NCBI GenBank assembly: GCA_014762635.1
Contig: JABURR010000098.1
Coordinates: 124,001 to 188,000 of the forward strand
Source: Paracoccaceae bacterium
GTDB lineage: Bacteria > Pseudomonadota > Alphaproteobacteria > Rhodobacterales > Rhodobacteraceae
Direction: 5' to 3'
Length of the DNA: 64,000 nucleotides
This document shows positions 18,207 through 25,104 of the stretch, in pieces (within the stretch, counting starts at the first letter, position 1; every line of letters begins with the position of its first letter). The translations under genes were made by a program, and so were the position numbers. A model generated the notes under the pieces. That model had not been told where the DNA came from, made no database searches, and saw only the letters and a list, made by a program, of their open reading frames with translations.

Positions 18207-18255
18207 CCGCGACAGCGTCAGCCCGTGGACCGACGCTGTCGCGGCGGGGCTGACG
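18207..18255. terminator. Overlapping alternative hairpins between convergent genes
   Basis: CCGCGACAGCGTC (18207-18219) pairs perfectly with GACGCTGTCGCGG (18232-18244): a 13-bp stem with a 12-base loop. CGTCAGCCC (18216-18224) pairs perfectly with GGGCTGACG (18247-18255). The two stems share bases and cannot form together in the simple nested way. The element is 74 bp after guaD and 141 bp before the end of the convergent rhodanese gene. There is no T-run, so a bidirectional terminator or another structured element is possible. Confidence 0.6.
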
Positions 18256-18396
18256 CCCTTTGTTCCGCTCCGGGGAGTTTCTTCTGCTAGCCGCGGATGA
18301 AGCCGACCGCGACTGCCGGGCTCCAGCTCTTTTCGCTGCGGCAGGAGAGGATTGGCGCACGACCGCACCGGATCGTCCTGCCGTGCGCGAGACCTA

Positions 18397-18981
18397 TCAG
18401 TTGAGATCGGTCGGATAGACCTGGTCGAGGGTTTCCTTGTAGGACCATGCCAACCCGGCATTGCGCCAGCCATTCACGACGCGCTGCCCTTTGCCCGGGC
18501 CCTCTGTGGCCTTGTCGCCCTCGTAACCATCGACGAGCGAATAAACCTTGGTATACCCCATGTCGGCGAGGAGATCGGCGGCGCGCGCGCTGCGCGATCC
18601 CGAACGGCACATCAGGATGATCTGCGTATCCTCGGTTATCCCGTTCTTCTCGGCGTATCTTTGGAAATCGGTCGGGAAGTCGGGGTTCAGTTCGAGGCTA
18701 TAGGTGCCTTTGTCCTCGTTGAATGAGGCCATCATGGGCATCACCATGTAGGGAATATGAACGTCAACGTCCTTGGGAATCCCAAGAAATGCGACCTCTG
18801 CCCGGCTCCGGATATCGACGAAAAGCACGTCCGGATCGGCAACCATGTCACCCGCTTGCGTCGCGGTGACATAGAGGCCCAGCCGTGTCTGTTTGCTTGC
18901 CGGGAGTTCATCTGAATGACCAGCAACCACCGATCCGAGGAGAAGTGCCGCCGTAAGGATGCAATTGGGAAATTTGGACAT
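18397..18981 (-). CDS. Exported rhodanese-domain protein
   Basis: 194 residues. The N-terminus (MSKFPNCILTAALLLGSVVA) is a signal peptide, placing the protein in the periplasm. The rhodanese domain covers about 40-155, with VLFVDIRSRAEVAFLGIPKD as the entry motif and the active-site loop MCRSGSRSARAADLL, in which Cys125 would carry the persulfide. A 40-residue insertion separates these two elements, and the C-terminus (NGWRNAGLAWSYKETLDQVY) is an extension rich in aromatic residues. Such proteins often accompany periplasmic sulfur or cytochrome chemistry. ATG 18981 has AAGGAAAAACA just upstream. The gene stands alone. Confidence 0.85.
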   Translation of the reverse strand: MSKFPNCILTAALLLGSVVAGHSDELPASKQTRLGLYVTATQAGDMVADPDVLFVDIRSRAEVAFLGIPKDVDVHIPYMVMPMMASFNEDKGTYSLELNPDFPTDFQRYAEKNGITEDTQIILMCRSGSRSARAADLLADMGYTKVYSLVDGYEGDKATEGPGKGQRVVNGWRNAGLAWSYKETLDQVYPTDLN

Positions 18982-19219
18982 TGTTTTTCCTTGTTTTGAT
19001 CCATTGGGTCCCCGCCCAATTCGGACATATCTTTGTGTCCAGCCTTCCCTAACGGCAATGTACCTTTTCGAGACTTGACGGGATGGCGAAAAATGTGCAG
19101 CGGGCGCGGTTCGCGCGGTGAACAACCGGTCATCCCAAGATGTTTTACGAATTCGCGGGACGCCGCCGTGAACTTGGGTTGCCCGCTCCGGAGCGTTTTG
19201 CGCCGGACTTCCGCTGCGC

Positions 19220-20527
19220 CTAACTGGCGGTGACCGCCGCGCTTTCCGGCATCAAGGCGGGGCGCGTGGCGGCGCGGGCGATGGCGGCGATGCAGGCCTC
19301 GACCGCCGGGCCGCTGGTGGCCTCGCGCGAGAGCGCCTCGCGGGCCTTGGCGGTCATGTCCTCGCACCACGCCGGGTCGGCCAGATCGATCAGCGCGCGC
19401 GCCAGGTCTTCGGGCGCCGCCACCTTCCGCGACCCGCCCCCGGCATCGAGCGCGGCGTAGGCCGAAGCGAAGTTCGCCGTGTCCGGGCCATGCAGGATGG
19501 CACTATCGAATTGCGCGGGCTCATAGGGCGTATGCCCGCCCTTCTGCACCAGCGATCCGCCCACGAAGGTGACACCCGCAAGCGCGTACCAGAGCGGCAT
19601 TTCCCCAAGGGTATCGGCGAGGTAAACTGAACAGTCCGGCCGCGGCGCCTGCCCTTGCGAGCGGATCGCGCAGGGCAGGCCCGCCGCCCGGATCTCTGCC
19701 GTCACGTCAACCGATCGTTGCGGATGACGCGGGGCCAGGATCAGGCGCAGGTCGGGCCGTTTCTTGCGCGCCAGTGCGAAGGCCCTGAGGACCGCGCGCT
19801 CTTCCCCGTCGTGGGTTGAGCCGGCCAATACCGTATTGCTCCGCTCGAACACCTGGCCCAGCGTCGCCAGTTCGGTCGGATCCGGCGTCGCCATCTGCAC
19901 AAGCGGCTTGAGGTTGAGAACCGGTCCCATCGCCGCCTCGGGCAGCCCGAGTTCAAGCAATCGCTTGCCCGATCCGGAATCCTGCGGGGCGAGATAGCGA
20001 ACCCGCCCCAGAAGATACCGCGCGAGCCCGTGAAACCTGTCCCAACTCCGCGCGCTGCGCTCGGACATGCGGGCGCCTGCGATCACCACCGGGCAGTCCA
20101 GCCGGGGGCACAGATCAATCCGGTTCGGCCAAAGCTCGTTTTCCAGAACCACCAGCGCCGAAGGGCACCAGCAGCAGACAAGCATCCGGACGCTCCATCG
20201 GAAATCGACCGGGGCCAGCCGCGCCTGCACCCGGGGCATGTTCCAGCCGCGCACGAGGTCGCGACCGCTGAGCGTATTGCAGGTGACCAGCAGCTTCAGT
20301 TCCGGGTCGCGCTCGAGCAGTTCCTCCACGAGGAAACGCCCGGCGGTCAGTTCCCCGTTCGAGGCCCCGTGCAGCCAGATCAGCGGGCCCTTGTCCTGAC
20401 GCCGCACACCGAAACCCAGACGCTCGCGCAGATCGCCGAAGCTTTCCCGCCCGCGAAATACGCGCACGAGAAACATCCCGATCAGAACGGGTGAAATGGC
20501 AGTCAGAAGTAGTCGGTAGAAGAACAC
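19220..20527 (-). CDS. waaA: 3-deoxy-D-manno-octulosonic acid transferase (KDO transferase)
   Basis: 435 residues, normal for WaaA/KdtA, a GT30 glycosyltransferase of the inner-membrane cytosolic face that adds KDO from CMP-KDO to lipid A precursor. The N-terminal hydrophobic helix (FFYRLLLTAISPVLIGMFLV) anchors it. Diagnostic motifs are WLHGASNGELTAG (with the catalytic Glu), ALVVLENELWPN, VLAGSTHDGEE, LAPRHPQR for CMP binding and GGSLVQKGGHTPYEPAQF. The start is GTG 20527. It is not in an obvious operon with lipid A genes here; the small gap to the GFA gene (71 bp) runs in the same direction. Confidence 0.95.
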   Translation of the reverse strand: MFFYRLLLTAISPVLIGMFLVRVFRGRESFGDLRERLGFGVRRQDKGPLIWLHGASNGELTAGRFLVEELLERDPELKLLVTCNTLSGRDLVRGWNMPRVQARLAPVDFRWSVRMLVCCWCPSALVVLENELWPNRIDLCPRLDCPVVIAGARMSERSARSWDRFHGLARYLLGRVRYLAPQDSGSGKRLLELGLPEAAMGPVLNLKPLVQMATPDPTELATLGQVFERSNTVLAGSTHDGEERAVLRAFALARKKRPDLRLILAPRHPQRSVDVTAEIRAAGLPCAIRSQGQAPRPDCSVYLADTLGEMPLWYALAGVTFVGGSLVQKGGHTPYEPAQFDSAILHGPDTANFASAYAALDAGGGSRKVAAPEDLARALIDLADPAWCEDMTAKAREALSREATSGPAVEACIAAIARAATRPALMPESAAVTAS

Positions 20528-20598
20528 GCGTCCCCCGCGGCTGGTCTTTGAAGCATTAGACTAGCCGCGGGAAGACATCGCGGAAAGATGAAACGCGC

Positions 20599-21195
20599 CT
20601 ATTCCGCCGCGGGGCGCGGGGCGTACATCGCCTCGACCTCGGCACCGGTCAGGCCGCGGCGCTCACCCTCGAAGCCGTAGAACTCCGGCTTGCGGTCGAC
20701 ATAGGTGTCGGCGGTCAGCTTGAGGCCTTCGTGATTGTCGAAGCACCCGACCGACAGGCTGATCATGCCGTCCATCGCCTCGGGCGAGACGTGACGCACG
20801 AAAAGGCTGGTGCCGCACAGGCGACAGAAGCAATGGCGGTTCCGGTCGGAACCCGCGTATTGCACGATATGGCCCCAGCCCGAAAAGGCGGTGTTGGTGG
20901 CGCGCACCATCACGGTCAGGGCGACGCCGCCGGTCCAGCGGCGCGACTCCTCGTCATGGTTGGCGAAGACCTTCTCGGCGGGCGTCTTGATCTTGAAGCT
21001 GATCGCGTTGCACAGGCAGCGCCCGGTGCGCAGCCCGTCTTCGCCGGGTGTGACGTTTTCCTTCAGCAGTTCCGGCAGCTTGTCCCGCGACATGGCGGGC
21101 GCGATTGCCGCATGGGTATAGTTGGTCGTGTCAGGCTTTTCGCCATCCTCGGCCCCGAAGCCGAAGGGGCACTTGCCCTCGCTTTGCTGAGTCAT
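20599..21195 (-). CDS. GFA-domain (CENP-V/Gfa-like) protein with altered zinc site
   Basis: 198 residues. The GFA fold is recognised by GRCLCNAISFKI (C-x-C entry) and HCFCRLCGTSLFVR (the FCxxCG exit). GFA proteins bind zinc and include glutathione-dependent formaldehyde-activating enzymes, though most have no proven activity. The usual central C-x-H-C-x-x-C stretch is replaced by ANHDEESRRWTGG, so several metal ligands are missing. The N-terminus (KCPFGFGAEDGEKPDTTN) is an extra 50 residues with one Cys. ATG 21195. Role unknown. Confidence 0.75.
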   Translation of the reverse strand: MTQQSEGKCPFGFGAEDGEKPDTTNYTHAAIAPAMSRDKLPELLKENVTPGEDGLRTGRCLCNAISFKIKTPAEKVFANHDEESRRWTGGVALTVMVRATNTAFSGWGHIVQYAGSDRNRHCFCRLCGTSLFVRHVSPEAMDGMISLSVGCFDNHEGLKLTADTYVDRKPEFYGFEGERRGLTGAEVEAMYAPRPAAE

Positions 21196-21309
21196 CTGCG
21201 CACTTCCTTTTTATCCACCCGCACGTCGGCGGGACCCTGAGCGTTTCACCCCGTTCTTCCACCCAAATAGGCCAAAATTTTGACTTTGTCGCCAGATTCG
21301 GGACGAAGA

Positions 21310-22869
21310 TCAGGCCGCCGCTGCGTTGTCACAGGAGCTGCAGAAGATCTCGCCGGTGCGCCGATGCATCCGAACGGTAGACCCGGCCGGAATTTCCCCG
21401 ACGCAGCCATCGCAGACCGTCGCCACCTCAACCTTTTCGTGGACAAAACCCTCGAGATCGATCTCCTGGCCATTCCGGATCACCCCGCGGGGGGCCGACT
21501 TCACGATCTCGCGGCGGAAAATCTCGTGGATCGCGGCCCAGCGGTGCAGAAGCTCCTCGGGGATCTCATGCCGACGCGCGATCTCCATGAAGAGGTTCTC
21601 GCGATATTCGAACAGCTCGTCCGAGATCACCATCCAGTGGTGCGAGTTGAAGGGCTTTTCACCGAAGTAGAGCTTGGTGCCGTGAATCAGGTCCTGCAGG
21701 AAGTTGTACTGCTTCTCGATCGCCCGCTGCTTGGTCACCCGATGGAAGAAGGGCGCAAGGCGCGGGTCGTCGTAGACCACAGTATAGAACTCGTGCAGCA
21801 TCCGGGTCAGTTTTTCGCCGTTCTCCAACGCCTCCCAAAGCTCGGCATCGGGCTGGATCTGGCGAATCTTCTCGGCATCACGGGGCTGGTAGGGCACCGG
21901 CGAGTCGAACGGATCGCAATGGATGCGGTCATAGGGGATGCCTGCCGTCACCGCGCGAATGCGGGCATCTTCCACCATGTCCGGCCCACCGCAGAGGAAC
22001 AGCGCCACTTTTGACAGGTCATGCCCGGCAGCGAAGGCCAGTTCGGTGACCCGGGCGGCGGGCTGGTCACCCACGGGTTCCTGCGAGGCAGCGGTCACAA
22101 AAGTGATCCGGTCACGCAAGGAGTCGGGGATCAGATCTCCCAGGTAGAGGTCTTCGGCCTTGCCGGCCCCATGATAGAGATAGATCGGCCCGGTGTGCCC
22201 CTTGGCCACCGCGTCCCGCGCAAGGCCCAGCAGGGCGCCACCGCCCGACCCGGTGCCGATCATCAGAAGCGGCGTATCGTTCAAGGCCTCATCATAGATG
22301 AAGCCACCCTGCGGCGCCTGGAAGCGCACCTCGTCCCCGGGCTTCAGGTCGCGCGCGACCCATCCGCTGACGGCGCCATCGGGATAGATTCGCAGATCGA
22401 CGTCGAGGAAATAGTCGTCCGCCTTGAGACTCACGACCGAATACCGGCGCGTGGCCCCGTCCGGGTTCATCAGACCGATGGTCTGCCCGGGCAGCCAATC
22501 CACCTCGGTCAGTGGCTCCAGCCGCAGACGGATGAGTGTCGGCGCGAGTTGCACCTTTTCGGAAACACTGGCCGTGAACGTGCATTGGCTGAGGTCCGGA
22601 AGCACGGCCTCGACCTCGGAGATATCCTCGGCGCAGCAGGGCAGAAAGAAGCCAAGCTCCTGATATTCAGGAGAAAGCCTTTCCTTGGCCTTCTCGCCCG
22701 GATCGCCGGAGACCGCCTGCAACATGCACGAGGCGCAAGCGCCCTTGCGGCATGAAAAAGACACCGGCGCACCGCGCCGCAACATCACGTCAAGCGCCCG
22801 TTCACCCGGCGCAACCCAATAGGTTTCGCCATCATAGCGAATCCAGTTCTTTCCAGTTTCACTGGCCAT
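21310..22869 (-). CDS. Ferredoxin-flavin reductase-truncated globin-zinc ribbon fusion
   Basis: 519 residues with four parts. Residues 1-90: a plant-type 2Fe-2S ferredoxin with Cys40, 45, 48 and 78. Residues about 97-320: a ferredoxin-NAD(P)H reductase module, with flavin motif RRYSVVS at 141 and NAD-side GTGSGGGALLG (205) and LFLCGGPDMVEDA. Residues about 343-458: a truncated-globin domain (LHEFYTVVYDDPRLAPFFHR, a Q-x-x-F-L helix, then SHHWMVISDELF near His410-411, the likely haem-ligand region). Residues 486-513: CDGC...CSSC, a zinc ribbon. Electrons could pass from NADH to haem for O2 or NO chemistry, but in flavohaemoglobins the globin is N-terminal, so the order here differs. It diverges from the phosphatase gene (226 bp between starts). 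Confidence 0.82.
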   Translation of the reverse strand: MASETGKNWIRYDGETYWVAPGERALDVMLRRGAPVSFSCRKGACASCMLQAVSGDPGEKAKERLSPEYQELGFFLPCCAEDISEVEAVLPDLSQCTFTASVSEKVQLAPTLIRLRLEPLTEVDWLPGQTIGLMNPDGATRRYSVVSLKADDYFLDVDLRIYPDGAVSGWVARDLKPGDEVRFQAPQGGFIYDEALNDTPLLMIGTGSGGGALLGLARDAVAKGHTGPIYLYHGAGKAEDLYLGDLIPDSLRDRITFVTAASQEPVGDQPAARVTELAFAAGHDLSKVALFLCGGPDMVEDARIRAVTAGIPYDRIHCDPFDSPVPYQPRDAEKIRQIQPDAELWEALENGEKLTRMLHEFYTVVYDDPRLAPFFHRVTKQRAIEKQYNFLQDLIHGTKLYFGEKPFNSHHWMVISDELFEYRENLFMEIARRHEIPEELLHRWAAIHEIFRREIVKSAPRGVIRNGQEIDLEGFVHEKVEVATVCDGCVGEIPAGSTVRMHRRTGEIFCSSCDNAAAA

Positions 22870-23095
22870 GTCGCTGCTCCCCAGCTAATCAGCGCGTTTC
22901 CGATTGTTTTTTCCCTGAGCCACGAATTCGTCGAAATTTGGACCCTCAAAGGACGGTTTCACGGGTTTCAAATAGCGCGATCATGCTCACCACGGGGGCA
23001 GCGAGCCAGTCGCTATTGCAATTTTGACCGACGTCTCGCTACAGTCTGCCGTGGTGGGGCTAGTAGAAAACGTTTCGCGAAGGGCGATAATAAAC

Positions 23096-23641
23096 ATGCT
23101 GAGCTCTGGAGCCCACGGGCAAATTGAACTGCCCGAACCCTTCCTGGACGCGCCGTCCTCCTACAATGGCCCAAGCGGTTTTTGCTGGTTGATCCGTGGC
23201 CGTATGGCAGGGGTCCCGCGCCCTGGCTTGATGTCCCCGATTGAGGAAGATCTGAATGCGCTGCGGCGCATGGGGGTGAATCTTCTGGTCACCCTGACCG
23301 AGGAATGGAACCCGCCGCACGACACTCTGTCCGAGCACGGCATCCAATCCTACTATGTACCGATTCCCGACATGGGGCCGCCGACCTGCGAACAGGCCGA
23401 TGAGACCTGTGCCTACGTGGAGCACGCCCTCGAAAAAGGTCGCACTGTTGCTTTTCAGTGCCACGGCGGGCGCGGACGCACCGGAACGCTGCTGGCGCTG
23501 CAACTCATCTGGTACGGCATGAGTGCCGCCGCAGCCTTTGAAAATGTGCGTTCCACGAACAAAAACTGGATCGAATCAGACTCCCAGGAAGAGTTCCTGA
23601 GAATCTACGAAAGCCATCACGGCAAAAAAGCGGCAAGCTGA
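23096..23641 (+). CDS. Dual-specificity-type protein phosphatase (CX5R)
   Basis: 181 residues of the PTP/DSP fold. The catalytic loop VAFQCHGGRGRTGTLLALQL contains Cys122 and Arg128 of CX5R; IPDMGPPT supplies Asp92 as the likely general acid, the layout of DUSP23/CDKN3-like enzymes. CWLIRGRMAGVPRPG (30-44) is the N-terminal edge strand. Substrates could be phosphoproteins or another phosphoester. ATG 23096 is chosen (AAGGGCG upstream); a TTG start at 23024 would add 24 residues. It is the first of six rightward genes running into the dynamin-like GTPases, 153 bp before the roadblock-like gene. The C-terminal half of the ABC-type protein at 25105 is a dead copy of this domain. Confidence 0.87.
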   Translation: MLSSGAHGQIELPEPFLDAPSSYNGPSGFCWLIRGRMAGVPRPGLMSPIEEDLNALRRMGVNLLVTLTEEWNPPHDTLSEHGIQSYYVPIPDMGPPTCEQADETCAYVEHALEKGRTVAFQCHGGRGRTGTLLALQLIWYGMSAAAAFENVRSTNKNWIESDSQEEFLRIYESHHGKKAAS

Positions 23642-23794
23642 CCGTCGACAATCACAAATCCATCCATTTTTTTGCCATTTTCATCGTTAAGGTGACAGTG
23701 AGCGAAAAGGCACCAACCCGAGGATTCTCTCGGGGCGGCACGGTCGTTCAAGTTAAGTAACCCCAAGTTGGGCAAAGCCAGAGAAGGTATTATA

Positions 23795-24199
23795 ATGTCC
23801 CTAGACAACGCACTCAAAACCGCAATGGGTTCCGTTCCCGAATGCGTGGCCTCCGGCTACGTTGATATCGAGACGGGTATGCTGCTCGGCGTACACACCG
23901 TCGACTCTCACCCCCAAGAAGTTCTGGACATGCTCGCGGCTGCAACTGCTGACCTGTTCCAGGGTTCGAGCGTCGTCAACATCGAGAACTCGTTCAAGAA
24001 GGCTCGTGGCACCGAGAAAGACACGAACCACTACTTCCAGGAAATGCTGGTGTTCTCCGAGAACCTGCTGCACGTCTTCATGCGCACCAAGCAGTATCCG
24101 AACCACATCGTGACCTTCGTTTGCCGCAAGAGCGCGAACGCCGGCATGGTGCTGACCAAAGCCCGCATGGGCATGGAAGCGGTTACCGCCGCCGTGTAA
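23795..24199 (+). CDS. Roadblock/LC7-like small protein
   Basis: 134 residues. The opening helix (SLDNALKTAMGSVPECVA) followed by SGYVDIETGMLLGVHTVD is the alpha-beta-beta start of the roadblock/LC7 (profilin-like) fold; a long helix (QEVLDMLAAATADLFQ) and C-terminal strands (LLHVFMRTK, HIVTFVCRKS) and helix complete it. Family members such as MglB bind or activate small GTPases and form dimers; the only GTPases nearby are the two dynamin-like proteins downstream. The assignment is by pattern, not a firm match. ATG 23795 has a good site (AGAAGG, 23782-23787). A terminator-like hairpin follows at 24207-24243, so this gene may be expressed more than those after it. Confidence 0.65.
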   Translation: MSLDNALKTAMGSVPECVASGYVDIETGMLLGVHTVDSHPQEVLDMLAAATADLFQGSSVVNIENSFKKARGTEKDTNHYFQEMLVFSENLLHVFMRTKQYPNHIVTFVCRKSANAGMVLTKARMGMEAVTAAV

Positions 24200-24206
24200 A
24201 CTAGTC

Positions 24207-24243
24207 GGCCTCCGCGCTGATTTTGTGCGGGGGCCATCTTTTC
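24207..24243 (+). terminator. Intrinsic terminator inside the phosphatase-dynamin gene run
   Basis: GGCCTCCGC (24207-24215) pairs with GCGGGGGCC (24227-24235), nine pairs with one G-U, followed by ATCTTTTC. It lies 7 bp after the roadblock-like gene and 46 bp before the next gene. It would reduce read-through, either separating two units or setting unequal levels. Confidence 0.7.
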
Positions 24244-24289
24244 AAATTGGTCATCCAAGGATGGCGATGCGTAATGGGTATTCACACCG

Positions 24290-25102
24290 ATGTCATTCAA
24301 TGCTGCGGTTGTCGGAATTCTCAAGCGTGTCAGCGAAAATGCGCGTACCGGAGTGCAAGGTATCCGGGTGATCAAGGCCGCCAGCGACGCTGAGTGCTTG
24401 GCTTCGATCCTTCGCGAAATTCGTGAAACCAAACTTCCCCGCCATTTGACATTCCGAGCCGGGTCCGGGACCGGGCTGTGTCTGGCTGTGGGAGGCCGAA
24501 AAGTTTTCAAGGTTGTGTCGGGTGATGCCGGAGAGCTCCTCGATCGTCCGCTCGAGCCGACGGATGCGACCGGTCTGGCGTCGCTTTTGACGGCATTCTC
24601 CAGTGCCGGCGACCTGAGCGTCGTCAGCGACCCGGTGAACTCTGTTGCCACGGCTGGCCATGCCGGTGTCGGGATCGGCGATCTGACCAAGGCCGCCCTG
24701 AACGAGGCCGATGCGGCGGACACCGCCGCGAAGGCTGCTGCCAAAGATGGCCCGGCAGAAGTCAGCGACTGGCTGCGCCAGAGCTTCGATGACCTGAAAG
24801 AGATGTCCTTCGATCCGGTCCTGATCTCCAGTTCCGGGGAGCTTGTCGCCCACGAAGGCGACAACGATTTTATCCTGAGCGTCAGGAAAGAGCTCGCCGA
24901 GGCGTTCCCTGCGTGGATATTGCGCACGGCCAAGGGCCTTGGGGATCAGCAACTGCTGATCCTGCGCCCCACGGATTCCCGAAGCTATGGGGTGTGTATC
25001 GCTGCCGACAAGGGCGCGATCGTGGCCACCACGTTCAGCGGGACCAGGATCGCCAAGCTTCTTGCGTACAAAGGAAACTTCAGCGCGGAAGACGCGACAT
25101 AG
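24290..25102 (+). CDS. Protein of unknown function, possibly two roadblock-like lobes
   Basis: 270 residues, no recognised family. Two globular parts are joined by an Ala-rich linker (about 130-155, LNEADAADTAAKAAAKDGPA). The N-terminal part has mixed strands and helices (GIRVIKAASDAECLASILRE, HLTFRAGSGTGLCLAVGG). The C-terminal part (DPVLISSSGELVAHEGDND, a helix, QQLLILRP, YGVCIAADKGAIVATTF) has the strand order of a roadblock-like sensor fold, which is an inference. No catalytic motif is seen. The ribosome-binding site is weak. The stop is 2 bp before the ABC-type gene, so the two proteins are probably made together and may form a complex. Confidence 0.6.
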   Translation: MSFNAAVVGILKRVSENARTGVQGIRVIKAASDAECLASILREIRETKLPRHLTFRAGSGTGLCLAVGGRKVFKVVSGDAGELLDRPLEPTDATGLASLLTAFSSAGDLSVVSDPVNSVATAGHAGVGIGDLTKAALNEADAADTAAKAAAKDGPAEVSDWLRQSFDDLKEMSFDPVLISSSGELVAHEGDNDFILSVRKELAEAFPAWILRTAKGLGDQQLLILRPTDSRSYGVCIAADKGAIVATTFSGTRIAKLLAYKGNFSAEDAT

Positions 25103-25104
25103 CC

